22,947 bases of DNA from Thermoplasmata archaeon (GTDB lineage: Archaea; Thermoplasmatota; Thermoplasmata; Lutacidiplasmatales; UBA184), in contig JABEUK010000174.1 in assembly GCA_013044425.1 (NCBI GenBank), positions 1-22,947 on the forward strand. The letters run 5' to 3'. How positions within the stretch are numbered: position 1 is the first letter of the stretch; every line of letters starts with the position of its first letter. The position numbers and the translations under genes are program-made. Of the stretch, positions 1-7,651 are shown one piece after another. The notes below the pieces were generated by a model. It had not been told where the DNA came from, searched no databases, and worked only from the letters and a program-made list of their open reading frames with translations.

Positions 1-157
1 GCCGGCGAGTTCGGGACCGGGGGCGCTTAGATAAGCTTGCCCCGAGAACGGCGAGCTAGTGCACCAGGAGCCAGGCGACGGTGCCCGCCACTCCGATGAC
101 CAGTTACGTTCTTTCGACCCGGCCTCACCCGCGCCGTCTCGGTGCTCGAGCCCGTGC
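1..157. other. Left-edge stretch with no supported gene
   Basis: No convincing gene was found here on either strand. A 15-codon minus-strand stretch ending in TAG at 56-58 encodes a hydrophobic peptide resembling the tail of a membrane segment, but an in-frame TAA directly precedes it and there is no start codon. The stretch is most likely the spacer between the gene ending at 158 and a gene outside the window. Confidence 0.4.
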
Positions 158-859
158 TCACGCCGCGAACCAAGGCAGGCGGGCCGCGGGGCCGGTCGGC
201 TTGAGGACCAAGAGGTGCAGGTTGGCGCCGGGGTCCCCCGGGGCGTAGGAGTCCTTCATCGCCATCTGGTAGATCAGGAAGAGCGCCTCCTCGTCCGTTC
301 GCACGTCGAGCGAGCGGTGCACGTCGATGCCGAATCGCGTACGCAGGTGCGTCAGCATCTCCTCGAAATCGATCTGCGCGGCGCCTTCGCTATCCTGAGC
401 GCGCTTGAACATCCCCACGACGACCCCCGTGGCGATCCGCAGCACCTCCCGGCGGTCGACGACGCGCGGGTGCCAGTGGGGAGCAACGTCCCCCGCTACG
501 GGTACGGGGACGACGAGGATCGCGAGCTCGGAATCGATGGGAGAGTACTTCCCTCGGGCGATCCGGTCCCACGCCTCATCCGCGGCTCGGTCGGAGTGCA
601 CGACGAGGATCGCGCGATCCTCCCGCATCCGCGCGCTCCGGGGGCGCGTGTTCCACCGTCCGAGCCACTCGGACGACCCGCTCGCGACAAAGACCGGCCA
701 GGTCCGGCGGGGCACACCGGCTTCCTGGACCCAGAACGTAGGGGAGAGGCCCGCGTCGCCCTGGTCCGGTTGGACCCGAGCGTAGCCGAGCTTCCGCAGT
801 ACGTCCTCGGCGGCGCGCTTGTGCTCGGTGGGCTCGACGGGGCGCTCGGGAGATGTCAT
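158..859 (-). CDS. Hypothetical soluble protein, 233 aa
   Basis: I do not recognise a family. The protein is soluble, with no signal peptide or membrane helix. It has a charged N-terminal helix, a segment around residues 50-75 rich in W, R and S, two hydrophobic beta-like strands near residues 82-88 and 112-120 (RAILVVHS and LAILVVPVPV), and an acidic helical region at about 160-180. Reading-frame length, the ATG start at 859 and codon choice support a real gene. It lies 107 bases downstream of ctaB on the same strand, but a palindrome after ctaB and a TATA-like box at 882-890 suggest separate transcription. Nothing visible ties it functionally to respiration. Confidence 0.7.
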   Translation of the reverse strand: MTSPERPVEPTEHKRAAEDVLRKLGYARVQPDQGDAGLSPTFWVQEAGVPRRTWPVFVASGSSEWLGRWNTRPRSARMREDRAILVVHSDRAADEAWDRIARGKYSPIDSELAILVVPVPVAGDVAPHWHPRVVDRREVLRIATGVVVGMFKRAQDSEGAAQIDFEEMLTHLRTRFGIDVHRSLDVRTDEEALFLIYQMAMKDSYAPGDPGANLHLLVLKPTGPAARLPWFAA

Positions 860-881
860 CGATAGCGATAGGGTGCGGGCC

Positions 882-890
882 GAAATAAGG
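882..890 (-). promoter_or_regulatory. TATA-like box for the 233-aa gene
   Basis: Read on the minus strand this is CCTTATTTC, about 25-30 bases before the ATG at 859. That spacing would give a leaderless or nearly leaderless transcript, which is common in archaea. No purine-rich BRE is obvious, so this rests on spacing and A/T content in a GC-rich background. Confidence 0.35.
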
Positions 891-944
891 ACGTTGGCGG
901 ACCGGCGGCACCGTTCCTATAGGGAACTCCCCCCGGCGCGCCCC

Positions 945-958
945 GGCTCCGCGGAGCC
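945..958 (-). terminator. Palindrome after ctaB, possible transcript-end hairpin
   Basis: GGCTCCGCGGAGCC is a perfect 14-base palindrome starting 9 bases beyond the ctaB stop codon. A second inverted repeat, GTTCC-N5-GGAAC, follows at 913-927. Together they could form the 3' end structure of the respiratory operon. No T-run, the usual archaeal terminator, is present, so this may instead be a processing or stability element. Confidence 0.35.
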
Positions 959-966
959 CCGGGGAT

Positions 967-1899
967 CTATCCGAACCCCGTTGGAAGCCCGAAGCGCAGC
1001 AGCGGCACGTTCACGATCAGCGCCAGGATCACGAACAGGAGGTACGGCCCCGAATAGATGAACCCGCGACGGGCCGTTGCACGGTCGACCCGCCTCCACA
1101 GAGGAAGTGTGAAGACCACGAAGAGCAGGCCGAGCACGACGAGGGCGACGAGGATCGGCCAGGTGATCGCGCCCGTCCAGCCGACCAAGAGCGCTGCCGG
1201 GACCAAGAGGGCGGCGGAGATCACCACGACCTTTCCCGAATAGGCGGGGTCGTTCATCCGCGGTAGCATGGGTAGCCCGGCTCGAGCATAGTCGTCCTTG
1301 AGCAAGAGGGCGAGGCTCCAGAAGTGCGGGGGGGTCCAAAGGAAGACGAGGATTGCGAAGGCGATCGATCCCGTGGACCAGTAGCCGATCGCGGCGGCGC
1401 TCCCCGCGAGAGCGGGGGCGCTCCCCGCAAACCCTCCGATGACGATGTTCCAGCTCGATCGGCGCTTGAGCCAGGCCGTGTAGACGACGACGTAGGTGAA
1501 CCCGCCCAGGAATATCGAGAACCCGGTGAGGGGGTTGAGGAGCGCGCTGGCCAGCCCGATCCCTACCGCGAGGAGGGCCAGTCCGGCGACGAGCACCGCG
1601 GTGCTCGATGCGATCCGCTCGGCCGCCAGAGGCCGGTCGGAGGTCCGGTGCATCCGCGGATCGACGTCCCGGTCGAGGTAATGGTTCAGCATCGCCGCCC
1701 CGGCCGAGGCGGCGGCCCCGGTAAGGACGAGGAGGAGCAGGCGGTACCAGTCGATCGCGGCCGGGTTCGCAAGGAAGTATCCGCCGACGGCCACGAGGAC
1801 GATCAGCAGCGTGATCCCCGGCTTCGCGAGGCTCAGCGCGTCGGAGAATCGGGAGCGCGGGGAGAGCGCGGGTGCACGGGCGGATGCGACCTCGCTCAT
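967..1899 (-). CDS. ctaB: Protoheme IX farnesyltransferase (heme O synthase)
   Basis: CtaB/CyoE is a membrane prenyltransferase that adds a farnesyl group to protoheme IX to give heme O, the precursor of heme A in oxidases. The 310-aa length is normal for the family. The first Asp-rich motif is NHYLDRDVD at residues 72-80 followed by a conserved HRTSDRPL stretch, which together bind prenyl diphosphate and Mg2+. WTPPHFWSLA and DDYARAGLPMLP further on are also family signatures. Multiple hydrophobic helices span the chain. The ATG at 1899 lies 36 bases after the ctaA stop. As the last gene of the respiratory operon it supplies cofactor for the adjacent coxA product. Assignment is secure. Confidence 0.97.
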   Translation of the reverse strand: MSEVASARAPALSPRSRFSDALSLAKPGITLLIVLVAVGGYFLANPAAIDWYRLLLLVLTGAAASAGAAMLNHYLDRDVDPRMHRTSDRPLAAERIASSTAVLVAGLALLAVGIGLASALLNPLTGFSIFLGGFTYVVVYTAWLKRRSSWNIVIGGFAGSAPALAGSAAAIGYWSTGSIAFAILVFLWTPPHFWSLALLLKDDYARAGLPMLPRMNDPAYSGKVVVISAALLVPAALLVGWTGAITWPILVALVVLGLLFVVFTLPLWRRVDRATARRGFIYSGPYLLFVILALIVNVPLLRFGLPTGFG

Positions 1900-1935
1900 C
1901 GAGACACTTCGGGCGCAGCGAATCCACTCGCTCGC

Positions 1936-2511
1936 TTAGCCTTCCGGGCCGGGCGAGGAGCCCGGCCGAGCGGCTCCATCGTCCGAGGGGTCGGCTTCGG
2001 CCAGCGCGTACGGGTCCGCCTCGCGCTCCTCGCCCGCCTGGACCGCCCAGTTGACCCACCGCCGAGAGAGCGAACGCAAGTTGGACAGGAGCACGAGGAT
2101 GAGCAGAATCCCGAACAGGATCGTGGCGAGCGCGAAGTGCAGGAGGACCAGGGCGAGGTTCAAGCTGGAATCGACCACCGCTCCTCCGAGCAGAGCGAGC
2201 CCGACGACCAGCACGAGGGAGAACAGGCTGAGCTTGAGCAGGACCGGTCGGCGGCGCTCGTAGGCGAGGGCCAAGGCGCTCAGGATGACGATCACCACCG
2301 CGAGGAAGAACGCGCTGACGCGATGGGACCATTCGACCGCGCTCGCTCCCGAGACCGCCGGGAGCGGGGTGAACGACCCGTTGCACGCGGGCCACGACGG
2401 GCATCCGAGGCCGGAATCGCTCGCGATGACGTTCCCGCCCAGAATGATCGTGACGTAACAGGCGACGAGGGCGGCGACGGCGGCGTAGCGAAAGAGGTCG
2501 TGCCCGCGCAT
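1936..2511 (-). CDS. ctaA: Heme A synthase, half-length archaeal type
   Basis: CtaA/Cox15 oxidises the C8 methyl of heme O to a formyl group, giving heme A. Bacterial CtaA has eight helices in two similar halves; this 191-aa protein has about four, like the short archaeal CtaA known from Aeropyrum. Visible conserved features are GLGCPSWPAC with the Cys pair C37 and C43, E60 and H63 in VEWSHR, and H125 in LLHFALAT, which are the expected heme ligand and catalytic positions of one half. The last 40 residues are polar, acidic and probably cytoplasmic. A GGGAGGA ribosome-binding site precedes the ATG. It lies between coxA and ctaB, consistent with heme A for the oxidase. Confidence 0.92.
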   Translation of the reverse strand: MRGHDLFRYAAVAALVACYVTIILGGNVIASDSGLGCPSWPACNGSFTPLPAVSGASAVEWSHRVSAFFLAVVIVILSALALAYERRRPVLLKLSLFSLVLVVGLALLGGAVVDSSLNLALVLLHFALATILFGILLILVLLSNLRSLSRRWVNWAVQAGEEREADPYALAEADPSDDGAARPGSSPGPEG

Positions 2512-2524
2512 CGGTCCTCCCGGT

Positions 2525-4204
2525 TCATCCCCCGCCTTCCGACTCGGCCGAGATGGGGACAGGGATGGGCGCGGGAGTCGGGACGACGGCGGGCCCGGAG
2601 ATGGTGCTCGGCAGCGGCTCGCCCCACGGGTCGCGGCTCGTGACGGGCTCGCCGTAGTAGTAGCTGTGGACTATGTTGTACAGGAAGAACAGCTGGCCGA
2701 TCCCGAGGATGAACGCGCCCAGGGTCGAGATGAAGTTCAGCGCCTGGAAGTTCCCGGCCCAGAGATAGGCGTACACGCGGCGCGGCATTCCTTCGGCCCC
2801 GAGGATGAACATCGGGAACAGGAGCACGTTGACGCCGATGTAGGTGAGCGCGAAGTGGATGTGACCGAGCCGCTGGTTGTACCAGCGGCGCGTAATCACC
2901 GGGAAGTAGAAGTAGATCCCCGCGAAGATCGCCATCAACGTCCCGCCGAGCAGGATGTAGTGGAAGTGCGCCACCACGAAGTACGTCCCGTGGTAGAGAT
3001 AGTCGATCGGGATCGAAGCGAGGTAGAGCCCCGATAATCCTCCGATCACGAACCCCGTGATGAAGGCGAAGCAGAACCACATCGGCACCGCCATCCAGAT
3101 CCGTCCGCCCCAGAGCGTCGCGATCCAGTTGAACGTCTTCACCGCGGATGGTACCGCGATCGCCATCGTGCTGAGCATGAAGAAGAACGCGATGTTCGTG
3201 TTGATCCCCGTCAGGAACATGTGGTGGCCCCAGACGGCGAAAGAAAGGAGGGCAAACGCCCCGAGGCTGATCGCCATCGCCGCATAGCCGAAGATGTCCT
3301 TGCGCGCTAACTTCGGGATGATGGTGGAGATGATCCCGAACGCGGGCAACACCATGATGTACACCTCGGGGTGCGCGAAGAACCAGAATAAGTTCTGATA
3401 GAGGAGGGCACCCCCGAGCGGCGTGCCGTTCACGCTCGCGAGGATGTGGGTTCCGAAGTTCCGGTCGCTGAGCACGAACGTCAGCGCGATGGACAGCGAC
3501 GGGAGGGCGAAAAGCAGGAGTACGGAATTGATCAGCGTCGCCCAGACGAACAGGGGCATGTTCCAGTACTCGACCCCGGGCGCCCGGTGCTTGATGATCG
3601 TGACCAGGAAATTGACCGCACCGAGGATCGAGGAGATCGTGAGGATGTGCAATCCCAGGACCCAGTAGTCGAGCCCGTACGGGTTGGGGCCGTACGGCTG
3701 GATCGACAGGGGGACGTAGCCGGTCCAGCCGGCGTACGCGTTCGAGAGGATCAGAATGACCCCCGCGGGGGGGATCAGCCAAAAGGCGATGGCGTTGATC
3801 TTGGGCATCGCCATCTCCTTGGCGCCGATCATCGACGGCACGAGGAGGTTCCCGAACCCGGCGAGGGTCGGGATGATGAACATGAAGATCATCAGCACGC
3901 CGTGCATCGTGAACAGCGTGCTGTACACGTCCGGCGTGATGCCGAGGGTCGTTTGGGGATCGAGCCCGAGTCCTTGGACGAAGCCGAGATCGGTGCGGAT
4001 GAGGACCGCGTAGATCCCTCCGATGAAGAAGAATGTGATCCCGGTGGCGATGTACATCAGACCGATCCGCTTGTGATCGGTCGTGAACATCCAGAGCTTC
4101 GCTTTCCGTACGAACCAGCTTCCCCGGTAGCCCAGGAAGATGACCGCGAACGCGGTGAACGCCGAGATCAGGCCGATCACGATGTAGGTCGTGGTAGCGT
4201 CCAT
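2525..4204 (-). CDS. coxA: Cytochrome c oxidase subunit I (A-type heme-copper oxidase)
   Basis: This catalytic subunit reduces O2 to water and pumps protons. In 559 residues it shows H101 (low-spin heme), the CuB ligands H278 and H327/H328, the His-Tyr cofactor motif AHPEVY with Y282 and the A1-type glutamate E280, H413 and H415 as heme ligands in VVAHFHY, the K-channel lysine K356 in VPSAVK, and the Arg pair in GMPRRV. The usual D-channel entrance aspartate is replaced by glutamate ([11 protein letters not shown]130). An extra hydrophobic helix at residues 7-26 precedes the canonical TTDHKRIG start. The tail after residue 520 is Pro-rich. No subunit III gene was found nearby, and subunit II is on the other strand at 10.9-11.6 kb. 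Confidence 0.97.
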   Translation of the reverse strand: MDATTTYIVIGLISAFTAFAVIFLGYRGSWFVRKAKLWMFTTDHKRIGLMYIATGITFFFIGGIYAVLIRTDLGFVQGLGLDPQTTLGITPDVYSTLFTMHGVLMIFMFIIPTLAGFGNLLVPSMIGAKEMAMPKINAIAFWLIPPAGVILILSNAYAGWTGYVPLSIQPYGPNPYGLDYWVLGLHILTISSILGAVNFLVTIIKHRAPGVEYWNMPLFVWATLINSVLLLFALPSLSIALTFVLSDRNFGTHILASVNGTPLGGALLYQNLFWFFAHPEVYIMVLPAFGIISTIIPKLARKDIFGYAAMAISLGAFALLSFAVWGHHMFLTGINTNIAFFFMLSTMAIAVPSAVKTFNWIATLWGGRIWMAVPMWFCFAFITGFVIGGLSGLYLASIPIDYLYHGTYFVVAHFHYILLGGTLMAIFAGIYFYFPVITRRWYNQRLGHIHFALTYIGVNVLLFPMFILGAEGMPRRVYAYLWAGNFQALNFISTLGAFILGIGQLFFLYNIVHSYYYGEPVTSRDPWGEPLPSTISGPAVVPTPAPIPVPISAESEGGG

Positions 4205-4208
4205 TACG

Positions 4209-4214
4209 ACCTCC
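4209..4214 (-). promoter_or_regulatory. Strong Shine-Dalgarno site for coxA
   Basis: GGAGGT on the minus strand lies 4 bases before the coxA ATG. It is the strongest ribosome-binding site noticed in the operon and fixes the start at 4204, so the extra N-terminal helix of subunit I is part of the protein. Confidence 0.7.
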
Positions 4215-4220
4215 GCGCGC

Positions 4221-4652
4221 TCATGTGAGGATCAGGCTCCCGAGCAGGTAGCTCGAGGCGGCGGCCGCGGCGAGGACGAGCACGATGCGCAGGAAGCGCG
4301 CCGTGGATTCCGCGGTGATGGGTGGCGGCCGAGGCGGGGTCACCCGGCGGCCGAGCGGCCAAACGCGGTAGGTGCGATCGACGATATGGAAGATCATCGC
4401 GGCCATCAGGAACATGAGGGCGAGCGCGAGCCCGAACGACTCCGTTCCGCCGGGAGTGACGAGCGGGTTCACGGCCGGCGCGCAGTTCGTCCCTCCCTGG
4501 AGCGTGCAGAGGAGCGGGGAGATCGGATCCGCCACGTAGAGGACGTACCCGACGAGCGCGCCGATGCCGATTAGCATCAGGAACGTGACCGCGTCGTAGA
4601 GGTCCGTCGTACGGCGCCGTACCGCCCGAAGGTCCCCCTCTTCGCTATTCAA
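4221..4652 (-). CDS. Unknown three-helix membrane protein in respiratory operon, 143 aa
   Basis: No family is recognised. Three membrane helices are visible at about residues 21-41, 72-91 and 119-141. The loop between the first two is Pro- and Gly-rich and carries two cysteines (C49 and C57) that could form a disulfide if the loop faces outside. The predicted start is TTG at 4652, overlapping the stop of the preceding gene by 8 bases (4645-4652); no other start codon lies nearby. The position between cytochrome b and coxA suggests an accessory subunit of the bc complex or the oxidase. It does not carry recognisable subunit III or IV motifs, so the role is inferred from position only. Confidence 0.8.
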   Translation of the reverse strand: MNSEEGDLRAVRRRTTDLYDAVTFLMLIGIGALVGYVLYVADPISPLLCTLQGGTNCAPAVNPLVTPGGTESFGLALALMFLMAAMIFHIVDRTYRVWPLGRRVTPPRPPPITAESTARFLRIVLVLAAAAASSYLLGSLILT

Positions 4653-4914
4653 AGAACTCGACCCTCCGGTGGGTGGCGCCCCGATACCGATCTACGCGGT
4701 ACAGGATCCCGGCCATGAACAGGAAGGAGAGGAAGGCGACGGCCGCTCCCCCGAGGAGCGCCGCGATCGCGACGACGGACGGCCCGATCCCGAGCATGAG
4801 CAGAAGGCCGTAGACGAAGAACGCCGCGCCCAGGGTCCCGATCGTTAGGAACGCGCCCAGGATCGCCCAGAGCACGCCGGTCTTCCACCGGGGGTCCGTC
4901 GCGGGCTCAGTCAA
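4645..4914 (-). CDS. Unknown two-helix membrane protein in respiratory operon, 89 aa
   Basis: No family is recognised. There are two hydrophobic segments, about residues 13-42 and 47-72, followed by a basic C-terminal tail (LYRVDRYRGATHRR) that should be cytoplasmic. The start is TTG at 4914, and TTGACTGA joins it to the cytochrome b stop as an 8-base overlap, implying translational coupling. Its size and hairpin topology resemble small accessory subunits of oxidases or bc complexes, but there is no sequence signature to choose between them. It is paired with the following 143-aa gene by an identical 8-base, TTG-start overlap. Confidence 0.8.
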   Translation of the reverse strand: MTEPATDPRWKTGVLWAILGAFLTIGTLGAAFFVYGLLLMLGIGPSVVAIAALLGGAAVAFLSFLFMAGILYRVDRYRGATHRRVEFFE

Positions 4915-6262
4915 GGGGATTCACCTCCGACGTCGACATCGGCGTCCCGGTGGGCGTGTCCCCTCCCGTACGCCGCGGGTAGATGCCCGGCAGGCCGCTC
5001 TGGCGCGCCGCGAGGCGCCGCCGGTAGCTCGCCTGGTAGCGATGGTGGAGGACCAGGACCAGGACCGCGTTCACCGCGACCATCGGCAAGAGCGTCCTGA
5101 CCATGGTTGGCATATCGATCTGGACGCCGGGGGTGACGCCGCCCCAGACGGTCATGATGATGAAGAACTGGAGCAGGGTCGTTCCGATGAAGATGAACAG
5201 CGGACGGTCCCTCGGGTGCGTGCGCTTCGAGCGGTCGAGGTACGGCAAGAACAGGAAGAACAGCGCGAGCACCGTGCCGACTCCCACGGCGAGCACGGGA
5301 GTGATGCCGGTGAAATCCACCAATTTGAACAGCCACAGGAAGTACCAATCGGGTTCCGTCACCACGCCGACGGCGGCAGTGTTGCCTACGTAGGTAGGGA
5401 GCGTCCAGGGCCAGAGCGCCGCTATTCCGAATAAGACGCCGAGATAGAGCAGCGCCCACTTGGTCATGTAGAAGAAAATGTGGGGCATGAATGGGACGTG
5501 CTCCTTGTCCTCCTTCTCGGTGAATCGACGGCGCTGGGTCGGATCCGAGGTGGACGGCGGCGCGATCCCGTGCGACTCGAACAGTGCGATGTGGGCGTAG
5601 AGCAGCGCGCCGAGCGCGAGCGGCAGGAGCAGCACGTGGGCCGCGAACATGCGCCCTAACAGTCCCTGGGGGGTCCCGTCCCCCATGATGAACGGCGCCG
5701 TGACCGGGCCGAGCACGGGGAGCCGAATGGCGAGCACGAGCCCGACGTTGGTGGCGTTGTAGCTGATCTGGGTGTAGGGGAGAAGGTAGCCCGTGAACCC
5801 CATCCCGAGGGTCACGAGCATCAGGAGCGTCCCTACCATCCAGGAGAATTCGCGGGGCGCCTTGTACACGCCGAGATAGTAGCCCCGGAAGAAGTGGACG
5901 AACATCAGGAAAATCATGGCGTAGGCGCCGTAGAGATGGGTCGACAGGAGCAGCGAGCCCATCGGGATGGAGTGGATGATGTAGTACGTTGAACACCAGG
6001 CCGCCGGCGAGAACAGAGTGCCGGTCGCCTGCCCGCACGCCGTCAGGGTCGGGCCGACGCTCGGCTGGTAGTACAGGAGCAGAAGGATGCCCGATACGAC
6101 CTGATACAGGAACGCGGTCGCGACGAACGCGCCCGTCCAGTACGAGGGCTTGAACGTGAAGGCGGGCTGGGGCCGGAGGGCCCACTTGCGCATCCCGGTA
6201 CGGTTCTCGACGTATCCCCAGATTCGGTTCAACGTGCGGTTGTACCAGGTGCTGAACGACAC
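4907..6262 (-). CDS. Cytochrome b of a quinol-oxidising bc-type complex
   Basis: This is the membrane core of the quinol-oxidising complex that works with the Rieske protein. The chosen start is GTG at 6262: it lies 13 bases after the Rieske stop and follows a GGGGGAG ribosome-binding site; an upstream start at 6340 would overlap the Rieske gene by 65 bases with an atypical Arg/Ser-rich leader. The 451-aa protein has the two heme-ligand pairs H109/H123 (13 residues between) and H209/H224 (14 between, as in b6-type and many Gram-positive and archaeal forms). The Qo motif is PDWY (304-307) instead of PEWY. N- and C-terminal halves are fused. C76 and C90 lie in an extramembrane loop. No cytochrome c1 gene accompanies it. 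Confidence 0.95.
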   Translation of the reverse strand: MSFSTWYNRTLNRIWGYVENRTGMRKWALRPQPAFTFKPSYWTGAFVATAFLYQVVSGILLLLYYQPSVGPTLTACGQATGTLFSPAAWCSTYYIIHSIPMGSLLLSTHLYGAYAMIFLMFVHFFRGYYLGVYKAPREFSWMVGTLLMLVTLGMGFTGYLLPYTQISYNATNVGLVLAIRLPVLGPVTAPFIMGDGTPQGLLGRMFAAHVLLLPLALGALLYAHIALFESHGIAPPSTSDPTQRRRFTEKEDKEHVPFMPHIFFYMTKWALLYLGVLFGIAALWPWTLPTYVGNTAAVGVVTEPDWYFLWLFKLVDFTGITPVLAVGVGTVLALFFLFLPYLDRSKRTHPRDRPLFIFIGTTLLQFFIIMTVWGGVTPGVQIDMPTMVRTLLPMVAVNAVLVLVLHHRYQASYRRRLAARQSGLPGIYPRRTGGDTPTGTPMSTSEVNPLD

Positions 6263-6275
6263 TTCGCTCCCCCTA

Positions 6276-7073
6276 CTACGGGATATTGCACAGGATGATG
6301 GGCGGCTGCACGCCGAGCTGGGAGGTCGGCCCGACAGCATAGTCTCCCTGCAACGTGTTGATGTGTCCGTTGACCGGCGGGCTGGACGGAGTCATCCCGA
6401 CCGCGAAGATGTTCCCATTCGCGTCGGCCTCTAGAATGACCTGCGGGAGTGGCAGCACCGCGGGCCCGGTGAGGTTTGCCGCACCGTTGGCCGGGTCATA
6501 GGTGGAACCATGACAGGTGCAGTGAATGTAGAGCGACTTTCCTCCGGGCGTTTCCGGGCAGGTGCCGGCGGGGTAGTATGCGATGGCAGGAGCAGGACAG
6601 CCGAGGTGCTGGCATATCGCGCTGAATGCGACGATCGACTGGGGACCTCCAGCCGGCCCGATGCCGTTGAGGGGGTAGTCGACCGCCGGGTGAAGGTTCA
6701 GGAAGAAGTTGGGCTCGTTCAAGAGCGGGTAGGCGAAGGTGTAGCATTGCAGGGAGTCCGAGCTGTACTCCTTCATCGCCAGGTCGAGGGTCATGGGTTT
6801 ACCGGAAACGTCGATGAGCTGGACGCGGGGATAGCTCGATATCCCGATCGTCGGGGGCTGGGCGTACTGGAGCGCCCCGGCGACACCGCCCCCGATCCCG
6901 ACGCCGACGATCCCCGCGACCGCGAGGAGCTTGAGCATGTTGCGCTTGGTCTCGTCGACCTCCTCGCCCTCGTCGCTCGCGACGCGGTGGACCTGGCCCA
7001 CGGGGAACGACAGGGCCTCGTCGCGCGCCACGGCGAACGGACAGCTCGACGGGCAATCGAGATCGGGGCTCAC
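6276..7073 (-). CDS. Rieske 2Fe-2S protein of the bc-type complex
   Basis: It transfers electrons from quinol at cytochrome b to an external carrier. In 265 residues the cluster motifs are CQHLGC (C154 and H156 ligands, C159 disulfide) and CTCHGS (C185 and H188 ligands, C187 disulfide). The membrane anchor at about residues 47-70 follows TKRNMLK, a KR variant of the Tat signal, matching the Tat genes just upstream. The GTG start at 7073 overlaps the previous stop as GTGA. This leaves a 43-residue cytoplasmic extension with C7 and C11; an alternative GTG at residue 25 would remove both cysteines. C110, C172 and C262 are extra cysteines in the exported domain. Confidence 0.95.
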   Translation of the reverse strand: MSPDLDCPSSCPFAVARDEALSFPVGQVHRVASDEGEEVDETKRNMLKLLAVAGIVGVGIGGGVAGALQYAQPPTIGISSYPRVQLIDVSGKPMTLDLAMKEYSSDSLQCYTFAYPLLNEPNFFLNLHPAVDYPLNGIGPAGGPQSIVAFSAICQHLGCPAPAIAYYPAGTCPETPGGKSLYIHCTCHGSTYDPANGAANLTGPAVLPLPQVILEADANGNIFAVGMTPSSPPVNGHINTLQGDYAVGPTSQLGVQPPIILCNIP

Positions 7074-7252
7074 AACGTCCTCCCGCGGGTGTCGGGCAAG
7101 GTGTCGTCGACCTGGCTCGGGTCGGGGATGGTCGCGTCTCCCGGCAGCTCGGCCCGGTCGCTGCCGTAGTAGACCGCCCAGAAGATCCCGATCCCCATCA
7201 GAATCACGAGGACCTCGACCAGGTCCACCGATTGAGTCGGCGTGAGGCTCAT
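7070..7252 (-). CDS. Unknown single-helix membrane protein, 60 aa
   Basis: No family is recognised. One membrane helix (about residues 10-30) ends in FWAVYYGSDR and is followed by an acidic, polar tail of 30 residues rich in D, T and P. The ATG at 7252 overlaps the stop of the TatA-like gene as ATGA, and its own TGA overlaps the Rieske GTG as GTGA, so it is translationally linked on both sides. Such tight embedding argues that it is real. It could be a small subunit of the bc complex or an assembly factor for the exported Rieske protein; neither is shown by sequence. Confidence 0.75.
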   Translation of the reverse strand: MSLTPTQSVDLVEVLVILMGIGIFWAVYYGSDRAELPGDATIPDPSQVDDTLPDTRGRTL

Positions 7253-7641
7253 GGCGTGCGCTCCGACTCTACGATCACCGAGGGGATCGTCATCGACCAG
7301 GTCGGCACGGGATACGATCCGCTCCATGGAATGCTCGGCTCGAGAGCGGGCCGGTATGGAGCGCTCGGGGCGGTACTTACCGCGACCGGCACGCCCCCCG
7401 TGTGGGAGGGGGGCGGCTCGAGACCCAACAGAGCGTTGCGGATCGAGAGCGGCTGCCCGGGGGTTGGAAGCGGAATGTCGGCGGCCTTGGTGAACTCGCC
7501 GAGCATCTGTTGCTTCATGCGGATTGCCCGACCGTACCACCGGCCGATCGTCCGCATCGTTCCGGCGCCCTTGGTGCCGAAGAGGAGGAGCGAGGCCACG
7601 CCGGCGATGATGACCCAGTCCATGTCGGAGGCCAGCGCCAT
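7249..7641 (-). CDS. TatA/TatB-like protein with long Pro-rich tail
   Basis: This is a Sec-independent translocase component. The N-terminus follows the TatA/B plan: a short helix (DWVIIAGVASLLLFG, residues 8-22), a hinge with GTKGAGT, then a basic amphipathic helix (MRTIGRWYGRAIRMKQQ). The remaining 75 residues are a Pro-, Ser- and Thr-rich tail with no known domain. A shorter start at residue 7 (7623) is possible. It lies 10 bases after tatC and overlaps the 60-aa gene by 4 bases. With the canonical tatA upstream of tatC, this one may serve the TatB-like role, although most archaea are described with TatA and TatC only. The tail is unusual. Confidence 0.8.
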   Translation of the reverse strand: MALASDMDWVIIAGVASLLLFGTKGAGTMRTIGRWYGRAIRMKQQMLGEFTKAADIPLPTPGQPLSIRNALLGLEPPPSHTGGVPVAVSTAPSAPYRPALEPSIPWSGSYPVPTWSMTIPSVIVESERTP

Positions 7642-7651
7642 CGCAGCTAGC

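Noticed and set aside
56..103. Hydrophobic 15-residue peptide on the minus strand near the left edge
   Set aside because: It has no start codon and is bounded by an in-frame TAA, so there is not enough to call even a gene fragment.
1324..2643. Plus-strand open frame of 439 aa opposite ctaB, ctaA and the end of coxA
   Set aside because: It is composed mostly of R, E, D, G and Q as expected for antisense frames in GC-rich DNA, and strong conserved genes occupy the other strand.
3446..4228. Plus-strand open frame of 260 aa opposite coxA
   Set aside because: It has highly charged low-complexity composition, no start context, and is fully antisense to coxA, which is certain.
4221..4914. The two small membrane proteins as a split cytochrome oxidase subunit III (2 + 3 helices)
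   Set aside because: The helix count is too low and none of the subunit III motifs are visible, so they are left as unknown.
6263..6340. Upstream start for cytochrome b giving 477 aa
   Set aside because: The extra 26 residues are Ser/Arg/Cys-rich, overlap the Rieske coding end, and the GTG at 6262 has a good ribosome-binding site.
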